A DNA stretch of 20,003 bases from Hepatocystis sp. ex Piliocolobus tephrosceles (taxonomy: Eukaryota; Apicomplexa; Aconoidasida; Haemosporida; Plasmodiidae). A model generated the notes under the pieces. It was not told the origin of the DNA, searched no databases, and was given only the letters and a program-made list of their open reading frames with translations. The position numbers and the translations under genes are program-made. The number at the start of each line of letters is the position of its first letter. The stretch's first letter is position 1. Location of the stretch: assembly GCA_902459845.2 (NCBI GenBank), contig CABPSV020000285.1, positions 1 to 20,003 on the forward strand, in the 5' to 3' direction. Positions 10,790 to 20,003 of this stretch are shown here, in pieces.

Positions 10790-12286
10790 TTATACAGTTT
10801 CCTCAATTGGGAAATCAATCAAATAAACACCCTTATCTGAAGAGAAAATAATTTTGTTATTTTTATGCCTAATATAATATGGCCACTTAAAATAAAACAA
10901 ACCCGTAGGTAATTTTATACATTTATAAAATATAAATGTTGATAAATTAAAACTAAAAATTTGATTTTCAACTAATATAAATAACATATTTTCTAAAGAC
11001 TTATATATATCTAAAATAATTTTTTTTAATTTTTTAATTCTATACATATCTATTGCTTTTTTAAAATCAAATATAATTAATCTTTTTCCATTTTTTGCAA
11101 CAATAATTTTTTCATCGTCTAAAAATTTCCCATGACTAATAAATGTGGAAGAAAAATCAACACAAAAAATTAATTCATGTTTAGACGTTTGACAATTTAT
11201 ATAAATTTTTATAACTCTTATATGACATTTTCCAAAACTACTTTTATAACATAATAAATAATTTGCATTAAAATCAAATATAATTATATTTTTTAAAAAA
11301 TTTTTATAAAAATAACTAGTAAAATTATTTTTTATATCATAAATAAATAAATTTTTAGAATTATTAAATAAAATAAAATGTTCGAAATTTATAACTTGTT
11401 TATTATTTATTGTTTCTATATTAATAGTATTAATAAATTCGTAAGTTTTTACATTAAAAATATCAATACAATTTTCATGATAAACATATACATAATTTGT
11501 GTCTATATAAATGGATTGTATATTATTATTTCTAAACATACACAAAATTACGTATTTTTTTGGACTATTATCAATACTTTCTTCGGCTATATCATGCCTA
11601 CTGTTATTGACTACCTCATGATATGTGTCATTTGTTACATTGTCCGATACATCTTTTTTTTTTCCTTGTTTTTTTATATTGATAATTATGTTGTTATTTG
11701 TTTTATCTTGCATACTTTGTTTAGAGTTATTTATTTTACTCACTTCTGTATTATTGAAATCGGTATAACTATCAATTGAAATATAATCGTCTTTATTATT
11801 GAATTCGTCTTTACTTTTTAATTGTTCAAGTTCTGTTTTACTTGAATTTATCAACTCTATTTTAGTAGTACATTTTTCTTCATCTTGTTTATCACTATAT
11901 GTAATATCTGTATTTACTGCCTTATGTTTTTTTGTCGTTATTCTATATAAACACACTTTACCCGTTAATGTGCCTGCAAAAAAACAAAAAAAAAAAACAA
12001 TTACATAACCAATCGTAGTATACATACATATATAAGTAGGTATACATATATAAGTAGGTATACATATATAAGTAGGTATACATATAAACTTAATAATACC
12101 TGTACATATATAATGGTCGTTTGTATATAAAACAACTATTGGATCAGATAATAGTGTCTGTATACAATTGTATAAAAGTACACCTTCTTTTTTCTTTTTT
12201 GCTTCTTTTTTTTCTCCACAACTATAAAAACATAAATCCTTTTTCCACTTTAAACAATTATTAATAATTTTAGTTCTGTTCTTCAT
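10790..12286 (-). CDS. WD40-like beta-propeller protein of unknown function, two exons, 456 residues
   Basis: Exons are 12286-12100 and 11973-10790 (187+1184 nt = 456 codons plus stop). The joined reading TNDHYICTG-TLTGKVCLYRI has the shape of a WD40 blade (strand, Gly turn, strand ending in a hydrophobic-x-hydrophobic pair) and is interrupted by the intron. An Asn/Lys/Ser-rich linker occupies about 80-200. After it, residues 201-456 contain five or six further strand-rich repeats, for example NYVYVYHENCIDIFNVKTYE, ILFNNSKNLFIYDIKN, IIVAKNGKRLIIFDFKKA, MLFILVENQIFSFNLSTF and IIFSSDKGVYLIDF. The regular spacing of turns followed by hydrophobic strands ending IFD, IYD or LIDF fits a seven-bladed propeller. 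Strict WD dipeptides are absent, so the family within the propeller superfamily is unclear. Such proteins usually scaffold complexes, and I cannot name a partner. There is no signal peptide. Confidence 0.8.
   Translation of the reverse strand: MKNRTKIINNCLKWKKDLCFYSCGEKKEAKKKKEGVLLYNCIQTLLSDPIVVLYTNDHYICTGIIKFICIPTYICIPTYICIPTYICMYTTIGYVIVFFFCFFAGTLTGKVCLYRITTKKHKAVNTDITYSDKQDEEKCTTKIELINSSKTELEQLKSKDEFNNKDDYISIDSYTDFNNTEVSKINNSKQSMQDKTNNNIIINIKKQGKKKDVSDNVTNDTYHEVVNNSRHDIAEESIDNSPKKYVILCMFRNNNIQSIYIDTNYVYVYHENCIDIFNVKTYEFINTINIETINNKQVINFEHFILFNNSKNLFIYDIKNNFTSYFYKNFLKNIIIFDFNANYLLCYKSSFGKCHIRVIKIYINCQTSKHELIFCVDFSSTFISHGKFLDDEKIIVAKNGKRLIIFDFKKAIDMYRIKKLKKIILDIYKSLENMLFILVENQIFSFNLSTFIFYKCIKLPTGLFYFKWPYYIRHKNNKIIFSSDKGVYLIDFPIEETV
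11974..12099 (-). other. In-frame, stop-free intron (126 nt) of the propeller gene
   Basis: Donor ACAG|GTATTATT at 12099 and acceptor tttttttgcag|GCACATT at 11974, both phase 1. The length is a multiple of three and there is no stop in the gene's frame, so the unspliced reading also stays open (498 residues). It would insert a Cys-Ile-Pro-Thr-Tyr repeat and a Phe/Val-rich stretch into the middle of a propeller blade, which argues for splicing. The T-rich tract before the acceptor supports this. The intron holds three 18-bp tandem copies of aagtaggtatacatatat (plus strand, starting 12034, 12052 and 12070). Confidence 0.75.
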
Positions 12287-12307
12287 TTTTTTTCGTTTAT
12301 TTTATTT

Positions 12308-12537
12308 TGTGTTTTGTTTATTTTGTGTTTTATTTTATTTTGTGTTTTGTTTATTTTGTGTTTTATTTATTTTGTGTTTTATTTATTTTGTGTTTTATTT
12401 ATTCTGTGTTTTATTTATTCTGTGTTTTATTTATTCTGTGTTTTATTTATTCTGTGTTTTATTTATTCTGTGTTTTATTTATTCTGTGTTTTATTTATTC
12501 TGTGTTTTATTTATTCTGTGTTTTATTTATTTGTGTG
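12308..12537. repeat. 16-bp minisatellite, about 15 copies, immediately upstream of the propeller gene
   Basis: Units of tgtgttttatttattc/t recur at 12308, 12324, 12341 and then every 16 bp from 12357 to 12517, with a last degenerate copy near 12534. Copies nearest the gene have ttttg or tttat variants and the distal block has ttctg. The array begins about 20 bp upstream of the gene's ATG (minus strand), so it lies in the 5' leader or core promoter. All three plus-strand frames are open only because the unit lacks stops. Confidence 0.93.
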
Positions 12538-13372
12538 TTTTATTTTTTTTTGTATTTTATTTATTTATGCAGTTTATTTATTTCTTCGTTTTTTTTATTT
12601 TTTATTTTTTACTATTATTGTTTTGTCATTTTAGATAATGGTAATATGTGTTGATGAATCCATATCGTCTTAATTTTTTTTTTTTTTTTTTTTTCACCAT
12701 AATTGTTTAAGAATAAAAAATTGACAAAAAGTGCAGCACATATGGGTACTTGTAAAATGAAAAAAATATAAATATGTAAAAATAATCAAATAATTAAAAC
12801 AAAAAAAAAATAAGCAAAAAAAAAATAAACAAAAACATAAGCAAAAAAATAAGCAAAAAAATAAGTAAAAAAATAAGCAAAAAAATAAACAAAAAAATAA
12901 ACAAATAAAAAAACAAATAAAAAAACAAATAAAAAAACAAATAAAAAAACAAATAAATAAAAAAAAAAGTTTATATGTATATTCTTATATATGCATATAT
13001 ACACATATATGACATATATATGCGTATCCAATTTTTTTTTCCTCCTTGCATGCATGAATAAATATGTAAATATTATTTGTCAATGGCTAAAATAAAAAAA
13101 TAAAAAAAATTATTTTTTTGTGTGGTCATAGTTGATGTTTTTTTTTTTTTTTTTTTTTTTTTTCTTTTCCCTTTTTATCAAGCACTTGGTTCATTCTATT
13201 TATCTTTTTTTAAACATATTCGCCAAAATAAATATTTTATGAAAAAGTTTATACGATAAAGGATCTTTTATTTTTTTTAAACGATAAAAAAAAGAAATAT
13301 ATATATATATATATATATATATATCATGTACGATATATACGCTGTTATACGCTTGTTCCTATTAAAAAAACA

Positions 13373-13407
<35 letters not shown>

Positions 13408-13591
13408 ATGAAAGCACTTTAACAGTTATTCATGTCACATAAGAAAGGTAATGTTATGAGGGAAAAAAAAAAATTAGAATCTCTTTAAAATAAAGATATA
13501 AAACTAACAGAAAAAAACTTAAAAATAGTAAAAATGTGTGAAAAATAAAAAAAGTATAAAAATGGATTACACATATGGGTGGATAACTGGA

Positions 13592-13626
<35 letters not shown>

Positions 13627-13885
13627 TGGCACACAAATAAATAAACACTCAAATGCTAATCTTAATTATAACATGAAATAAATACGAACGAAATTGTTAT
13701 ATACAACAGGAAAAAGCAATTTTGATCTAAATTGTGTCGGCTTATATTATTCTTATGTCAAAACACTCAAACATTTTAAACTAGTATTTCACGAAATTTA
13801 TTGTAAAGGTTTGGTATATAACCATTATAGGTTTAAGTATATAACATTCATGATATATAAAAACATAAATTTTAATGGAGTACAA

Positions 13886-13921
<36 letters not shown>

Positions 13922-14148
13922 ATATATTGTACAACATTTTTATTTTTACTTCAAGAATTTGCATAGCCAGTTTTTTTTTTTCTTATTTTATTATTTTTTT
14001 TTTTTAATATTATTTATGATAATATATTATTTATAACATATTATAACATGATGTATATATATATATATATACATAAGCATAGTGAAGTAAACAAAAAACA
14101 TAAAATCGTATATATCATAAAAAAAAAAAAAAAAAAAAGTGCCTCGTG
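12538..14148. other. Intergenic region between the propeller gene 5' end and the GINS-like gene 3' end
   Basis: About 1.6 kb with no supported gene. It contains T runs at 12674-12693 and about 13136-13163, an A-run near 13376-13405, (TA)n tracts near 13300-13324, 13598-13624 and 13889-13917, and a 12-bp A-rich array at 12811-12967. Both genes run on the minus strand, so the region should hold the 3' end of the upstream GINS-like gene and the promoter of the propeller gene. The plus-strand frame at 13694-13966 begins at TTG and has a somewhat protein-like opening, but it ends in a (TA)n run. Confidence 0.5.
12811..12967. repeat. 12-bp A-rich array in two sub-types
   Basis: First half is built of aagcaaaaaaat-like 12-mers and the second half of acaaataaaaaa-like 12-mers, the change occurring near 12900. 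On the minus strand it reads as Phe-Val-Tyr-Phe strings, which I treat as non-coding. Confidence 0.8.
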
Positions 14149-14960
14149 TCATAAATCTTGTAGAATATTTTCATCCTCATCTTCGTCTTCTTCATCTTTT
14201 CCTTTTATGAATGGCTCAAGTAAGTACGATGTAAAATCTATGGTGTTCGATCTTTCATTTAAATTTTTATCATATTTCCAAAAACCGTAAAGAGATAAAT
14301 TAACTAAATAAGTTTCAGAAAATTGTAAATTCTGTATATATATATGAGCAGAATGAACATCCAGCTCTTCTAAGTGCCTTATTATCTTTTCAGTTCGACA
14401 GTGTTTTATATCCTCAACATAACCTACCAGTAATAATTAAAAAAATGCATTAAAAAAAAATAAATAAATAATAAAAGACACAAATAGGAGCATATTATTT
14501 ATACATCAGATTAAAAAAAAAAAAAAAAAAAAGTATGTATGTATGTATGTATGTATACATACACATGCACATCTAATTAAAAATGTGTCAAATATAAGAA
14601 AAACACGGCACTTTTACGTATACACGCAGATATGTATAACTTCAAACTTAAACGCACCTGCCACTTTTGCCATATACTTAAAATAACTTTTTTGACCAAC
14701 TGTTTCGATAGGAGTAGCTTTTAAAAAAACTTTTTGATCAATAAACATATAACATATTTCAAAAAAATAAGGAGATGGTAATTCAAACAGTTCATTTGTG
14801 TTTTTATATTCTTCTGTTTTTATATTTACAAAATTTGATATATGAAACCAAAAAGGAAATTCAACATCAACATATGTAAAAGAAGAAAGAACAATTGCTA
14901 TATAAATTGGTAACCACTGTCTTTCTCCTGCTTTTATTGATTTTATGTTGAATCCCTTCA

Positions 14961-15011
<51 letters not shown>

Positions 15012-16237
15012 TGATAATTGAAAAAAGATTGAGTTAATAAGCTCGTACATGAGTAAATAAAGTAATAAAATAATGTAATCGCCCAAGTTCATATATAATC
15101 GTCCAAGCTTATATATAAACAATGAAATTCGAATAAACAAACGATTACATAAAACACACTCATAAAATGGCGAACATGTTTATTAAAATTTACATACATC
15201 TATTTAGCTTCTTTCTACAGTTTTATTTATTTATTTGTTTGTTTTTTTATTTTTTTTTTTTTTTTTTTTTTATTCAAGTTTTCCATTACCTCAATAAATT
15301 CTATAGCTACATCCGGAATGTCGACTAACGCTTTTACTACAACTAACTCTCCTAGAGCCTTATCATAAATTGACATATTAATAGCATCGTTTAAGAATAA
15401 CTTAGCATATTGTATATTAGTATAATGATATGAAGAATTGAATTTTAATGGTAAATATTCTATATCTATGTCAATATTAACTAAAGCTTTATTTATTACA
15501 GTGGGTCTACTTATATCTATTGTATCAATATATATTTTTTCATTAAATATTGATAAATCATTTTCTCCTATATCTATATTTTCTAAATATGAATATACGT
15601 TATGTATATTTTCTCTACAATTAAAATCATTATTTTTTTTTGATCTGATATATATTCCATTATTTAATACATATTCATATAAATTATTTGGTAACGGTAT
15701 AACATCAGCATAAGACATTAGAGTAATATAAATATTAAAATATCTATCATGTATAGCTTTAAAAACTAATATTTTTATTTCTGTTTTATAACTATCTTCT
15801 TTTTCATTATTTTCATTACTCTCCAAATCATATAAATTACTTTCAATTTTATCAATTAATGATTCAGCTATCATTTTTGTATTATCATCAATTTTTAAAT
15901 TTTTATTACCATATAATAACTGATTACGTAAATATTGAATATAATAAAAGGATATACATTTTTCAGTATTTTTATATGGTAAAGCAGGAAAATCAACTAC
16001 TACTACATTCTGGATTTGATTTTGATTTACGTTATCTTGTCTTTGACCTCTACCCGTTGGGCTATAATTACTATACGGAGTACTGCCATCTTCGTTATGT
16101 GCTCTTCTTGCATTTTTCCTGTTCAAATTCAATAAACTTTTATGACCTAAAGTACTACCATCTCGTAATATATCCTTTGTCGATACTCTTTTTTTGGGGT
16201 TTTGTTTTTTTTTAAAAATGGAAAATACATCATCCAT
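14149..16237 (-). CDS. PSF2: GINS replication-complex subunit: Psf2-like C-terminus joined to a possible Psf1/Sld5-like N-terminus, three exons, 506 residues
   Basis: Exons are 16237-15290, 14955-14658 and 14423-14149 (948+298+275 nt = 506 codons plus stop; junction phases 0 and 1). GINS joins Cdc45 and MCM in the replicative helicase in the nucleus. The Psf2 call rests on residues about 300-470. LPIYIAIVL (331-339) corresponds to Psf2's VPLWLAxxL. ELPSPYFFEI (374-383) corresponds to its MPSPYY element, with spacing from the first motif close to yeast and human Psf2. VEDIKHCRTEKI (418-429) followed by HIYIQNLQFSE (442-452) matches the D-x-x-R-x-x-K...H...NL...E signature of the helical A-domain. 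An acidic tail (about 490-506) resembles that of yeast Psf2. Met288 to the end is about the size of a whole Psf2. Residues 1-80 are basic with TP and SP sites at 53-54 and 59-60. Residues 85-287 contain a helical part (about 95-195) and then FNEKIYIDTID...YLPLKFNSSYHY...AKLFLNDAI, which resembles the Psf1/Sld5 C-terminal B-domain. Exon 2 has no usable Met near its start, so it must be joined to exon 1. Confidence 0.78.
14424..14657 (-). other. GINS-like gene intron 2 (234 nt)
   Basis: Donor GCAG|GTGCGT at 14657 and acceptor ttactggtag|GTTATG at 14424, phase 1 on both sides, giving VAG-YVEDI. Reading through instead gives a stop soon after (frame ends at 14614). The intron carries a short TATG/CATA tetranucleotide run near 14533-14560. 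Confidence 0.78.
14956..15289 (-). other. GINS-like gene intron 1 (334 nt) with a 48-nt poly-T before the acceptor
   Basis: Donor GAG|GTAATG at 15289, acceptor ...tttttgtgaag|GGATTC at 14956, phase 0. On the coding strand, 48 consecutive T (plus-strand A run 14962-15009) end five bases before the acceptor AG, an extreme polypyrimidine tract. Reading through gives a Lys-rich tail and stop at 15227, cutting the protein to 336 residues. Confidence 0.75.
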
Positions 16238-16271
16238 ATTCAGTTAGTTTTTTTTTTTAATTCTATAAAGC

Positions 16272-16318
<47 letters not shown>

Positions 16319-16709
16319 AGTGGTTGGGACATATTAACAAGTATACGTATATAAATGCATATGTACACATGTATTTATCAAGCCACGTTTTCAAACGAAT
16401 CGAGTTGTCTTATAATTATACTATCACCACCACTATATAATGACATTTACAAATATATTCAATTGTATACACATAAGTAAAAAAAAAAAAAAAAAAAAAA
16501 AATGTGTCTTATTTTTTATAATATTAATGGAAATTACTTAACGGTTTGAATTTTATTATTTTTTTTATTATTATTTTTTTTTTTTTTGCTTATTTTTGGC
16601 GGTTAGGCGAAGTTAATCTATTAACTAAAGCATATGCTTATACACATTATGTTTATTAACTATATTATAAATTGAGTTACCTTTATTATATTGCTAAAAA
16701 AATATATAC

Positions 16710-16749
<40 letters not shown>

Positions 16750-17339
16750 ATATATGTATATACTTTATTATTTACCAAAAAAATATAAACAGTGTCATAT
16801 TTTTAGGTATACAAGTATAAGCATAGATATTTTTTTTGAAATAAAAAATAAAACTTAAAATCACTTTAAGGAGTTAAAATTAATCAGAAAGCTAATACTA
16901 TAATCAAATAAGATTAATGATAAAACAAACTGTATAATTTTTATTTAAAAAAAGACATTATAGTGTAGTTTAACAGCTTTATTAACCAATAGAAAAGAAG
17001 AAAAAAAAATAGATAAATGGATAAATAAAGGCAGATGCGTTTTTATTTTTCACTTCCACTCTTTCATAATTAAAAAAGAAAGAGAGAAATGGAGAGAGCG
17101 AATTGTGATTTCATCATTATACTTTTAATTACATACGCTTAAATGTAATCACATATAATACATATATATAATGTGAATAAACTTCTTTCTAGGTTTTTTT
17201 TTTTTTTTTTATAGTAAATAATTAATGTTATAAAAATATAACTATTAAAAGTAACTAACATAAAGTAATATACATGATTTTTATGATGTATTTGACCTTT
17301 CTAGGATTGTATGTTTATTTATGTATATATGTGTGTATG

Positions 17340-17373
<34 letters not shown>

Positions 17374-20003
17374 TATTTATAAAACGCGTACTATATATAT
17401 AAACGTGCAAGGTATATATATGTATTCAGACACACTTATTATATACACATAATTATATTAAGTTTTAAATAAAACTTACTTTTTCGTTTAGTATTCACAT
17501 AAGTATACATATTATATTGGTAACTATTCATGCCTCTTTTCACTAGATTGTAACATTAGTAGAAGATAAACATCCACATATGTATAAACATTGTTACTAA
17601 AAGTAAATTTTTAATAAATAGATAAATGAGTAAATAAATATAAACAAATGATACAAGTCCATATATAACAATTTTCTTCATTCAAATTGACCTTTTAAAA
17701 AGTAGATGTAAAAGACACGCTTAAAACCACAAGTATATCAACATTTCATTAAAAAAAAAAAAAAAAATATATTTTACTGTATATTTGATGCTATTTATTT
17801 CTGTAAAAATTTGTAAAATGAATAAAAAACATATATATTCGTACACCCAATTGTATTAATTTTCTAATTAAATAATAGAAGTTATATATATATATAAATT
17901 ATTCAGAAAAAAACATGTGTCTTTTTTTAAATGATTAAATGTATATAACTAATTAATTAATGAATATACCTATTTTCTTATCTATTTATTTATGTATTAT
18001 TATTATTATTTTTTTTTTTTTTTTTTTCCATTTACTAAAGTAGTAAACTATTTATTTCACATTCTATAAAATATTTTTGTACATAATACTTTTACAGTTT
18101 ATATTTTTCTTAAAAAAAAGGCACTACTATATTATAAAAGTATATCCATATAGATACATGCTCTCACATCGCTTGTCTTTATAAATTTGTACATTTATAA
18201 CAAAACTATGTTGGTTTAATATATTCTAAAAATAAGATTGCTAGTATCTATCGTTTTTTTTTATCGTTTTTTATGGTTTTTTTTTTATCACTTTTCACTA
18301 ATTAAAAACGATGTTGCATATAAGCATATTATTAAAGAATCATAATAAAAAACGAGAATTAAAATAAGGTAGCACAATGATATATACCATTGTTTTGAAA
18401 AAAAAAACAAAAAAAATATATATATATATATATACAGAAAATCTGGATACAGAAAATGATTATAATTTTATTATATTTTTTTCAATATTATTATCTTTTG
18501 TTTTTTTAATAATAATGTCGTTTTTTCATTTTTATTTATTTATGGCATTATTTATTTATTTATGGTAATACTTTTTCTCGCTTTTTGAAAAAAAACATCA
18601 TGACTTTGGACTTATTAAAAAAAACGAAAAAAATATAGTAAATATATAAACAGCAATATTTAATTATTTTTCTGTTAAGCATTTTTACGAATTAAAATTT
18701 TATTTTATATTGAAACGTAGCACAACTACAAAAAAAAAAAAAAAAAAGAAGAAGAAAAAAAAAATTTTAATTGTTTTTTAATTACTATGTAGGTTAAGTC
18801 GAGAAATTTAACATATGTCTTTTGTACAACTATACATTCATATGCAAATATTCATTCGTTCATTGTTTATTTGTTTGTTTATTTATTTATTTGTTTGTTT
18901 GCTTATTTGTTTACTAGTTTTAATTATTCATTTATGCATTTATTTTATTTATGCATTTATTTTATTTATGTATTTATTTTATTTATGTATTTATTTTATT
19001 TATGCATTTATTTTATTTATGCATTTATTTTATTTATGTATTTATTTTATTTATGCATTTATTTTATTTATGTATTTATTTTATTTATGCATTTATTTTA
19101 TTTATGCATTTATTTTATTTATGTATTTATTTTATTTATGCATTTATTTTATTTATGTATTTATTTTATTTGTGCATTTATTTTATTTGTGCATTTATTT
19201 TATTTGTGCATTTATTTTATTTGTGCATTTATTTTATTTGTGCATTTATTTTATTTGTGCATTTATTTCATTTACTGATTTTGTTTATTCATACATCAAC
19301 CCCTATAATCATTTTAACTTATTCATTTTTTTTTTTTTTTGTTTACATGAATTTAAAAAAAAAAAAATGTGCTGTTATAGTTTTGTCTATTTTAAAATAA
19401 TTCCAAAATAAAAAAAAAAAAAAAAAACATAAATATGAAAATGAAATAGGAAGCATTTTTAGTTTTTTTTCGGCTTATTATTATTATTTTTTTTTTTACT
19501 TCTTATATGAATTTAAAATTAAGCTTCTTAAAACATTATTAAAATCGGCAGCACATGAGAGCATTTAAACCATAACCAAAAGCATGCCTATACAAAATTC
19601 GCGACAACAAACAACGACATATTTATAAATCTGATCAAGAAAATGAATATTTAATAAATAATTATTATGCATGGTAAAAAAAAATTACATAAAATAAATA
19701 TATAAATATTAAAAAAAAAATAAAATACATTTTACAACGATAACTCAATAAAAAAAAAATAAAAAAAAGAAAAAAAATATATAAAAAATATTAAAAACAT
19801 TAAAAATATTAAAAATACAATCACAATACATTAAATAACAAAAAAAAAAAAAAAAAAAAAAAACATATCAAAACAAATTTACGTTTATTAAAAACAATTT
19901 TTATTAAAAATAAATTAACTACTTAGAAATACACTCTCTATATATACATTTTATGCATGTGATGGTTAAATAAAAAAAATTATTTAAAAAAAAAAAAAAA
20001 AAA
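16238..20003. other. Gene-poor A/T-rich region
   Basis: About 3.8 kb with no convincing protein or RNA gene. It should include the promoter of the minus-strand GINS-like gene at its left edge. It contains a 42-nt A run at 16276-16317, a (TA)n tract near 16707-16745, T runs near 17195-17210, 17341-17366 and 18011-18028, A runs near the right edge, and a 17-bp minisatellite. A 63-residue Phe/Ile/Leu-rich plus-strand frame at 18377-18568 begins at an ATG but crosses a (TA)n tract, and I do not support it. Non-coding transcripts or a small spliced gene cannot be excluded by eye. Confidence 0.5.
18935..19274. repeat. 17-bp minisatellite, 20 copies
   Basis: Unit tgcatttattttattta, starting at 18935 and repeating every 17 bp without slippage to 19258-19274. 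Third position is c or t among the first fourteen copies in an irregular order. From the unit at 19173 onward the base before each tg changes from a to g, so the last six copies form a homogeneous sub-block. All three plus-strand frames are open because the unit contains no TAA, TAG or TGA, giving 17-residue periodic hydrophobic strings. Confidence 0.97.

Noticed and set aside
12307..12654. Three overlapping plus-strand Cys/Phe/Tyr-rich frames resembling a repetitive membrane protein
   Set aside because: Equal openness in all three frames over a 16-bp array is the mark of non-coding tandem DNA.
13694..13966. A plus-strand frame with a fairly balanced opening (NFDLNCVGLYYSYVKTLKHF)
   Set aside because: It starts at TTG, lacks an ATG over the balanced part, runs into (TA)n, and has no clear donor or partner exon. 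It is the best candidate to revisit with RNA data.
14614..14961. Treating the LPIYIAIVL-containing frame as its own gene
   Set aside because: It begins at GTG just after a poly-T and acceptor, has no ATG until deep in the domain, and joins in phase to exons on both sides.
14149..14961. Assignment of the GINS module to Psf3 instead of Psf2
   Set aside because: Some upstream spacing fits Psf3, but the SPY element, the D-x-x-R-x-x-K helix and the NL-x-x-x-E motif together fit Psf2 better.
15227..16237. Treating the 336-residue frame as a complete separate gene
   Set aside because: Its last 20 residues are a Lys-rich reading of a poly-A tract after a good donor site, and the conserved segment continues in the next exon.
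16590..16640. A more complex patch (ggcggttaggcgaag) considered as part of a structured RNA or tRNA
   Set aside because: No cloverleaf arms or T-loop consensus could be paired around it.
18377..18568. A 63-residue frame with a hydrophobic C-terminal half, a possible small membrane protein
   Set aside because: It crosses a (TA)n tract, its hydrophobicity is what T-rich DNA gives by chance, and I found no family resemblance or convincing splice partners.
18815..19411. A 198-residue plus-strand frame with tandem Tyr-Leu-Cys-Ile-Tyr-Phe motifs that looks like a membrane protein
   Set aside because: Two further frames are equally open over the same 17-bp array, and no complex sequence or splice-linked exon supports coding.

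Overview
The window is nuclear DNA of an apicomplexan parasite, very probably a Plasmodium species. The basis is the extreme A+T richness, the many poly-A/poly-T and (TA)n tracts, small introns with GTA...AG ends, and proteins rich in Asn and Lys that carry long low-complexity inserts between conserved blocks. I cannot name the species. Nothing bacterial or viral is visible, and I see no transposon, CRISPR array, tRNA or rRNA gene.

Four protein-coding genes occupy roughly the first 16.2 kb. (1) 246-2654, minus strand: an intronless 802-residue protein of unknown function with a central Asn/Ser tract. (2) 4193-9931, plus strand: a three-exon gene for 1788 residues. Its conserved islands match the Golgi tethering subunit COG3 in order, spread between large low-complexity inserts. 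It is divergent from gene 1 across a 1.5 kb intergenic region holding a 48-nt poly-A and a 25/26-bp minisatellite. (3) 10790-12286, minus strand: a two-exon gene for 456 residues that look like a WD40-type beta-propeller. It converges on gene 2. Its intron is 126 nt, a multiple of three with no in-frame stop, so an intronless reading also stays open. (4) 14149-16237, minus strand: a three-exon gene for 506 residues. Its C-terminal ~200 residues match the GINS replication subunit Psf2. Its N-terminal ~287 residues may be a second GINS-type module of the Psf1/Sld5 kind.

From 16.24 kb to the end (about 3.8 kb) I find no convincing gene, only A/T tracts and a 20-copy 17-bp minisatellite at 18935-19274.

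The genes do not form a pathway: one is Golgi trafficking, one is DNA replication and two are unassigned. The observation most worth checking is gene 4, a possible natural fusion of an A-B-type and a B-A-type GINS subunit. All gene models are read by eye from splice signals, reading phase and remembered family patterns. No alignment or search was run.
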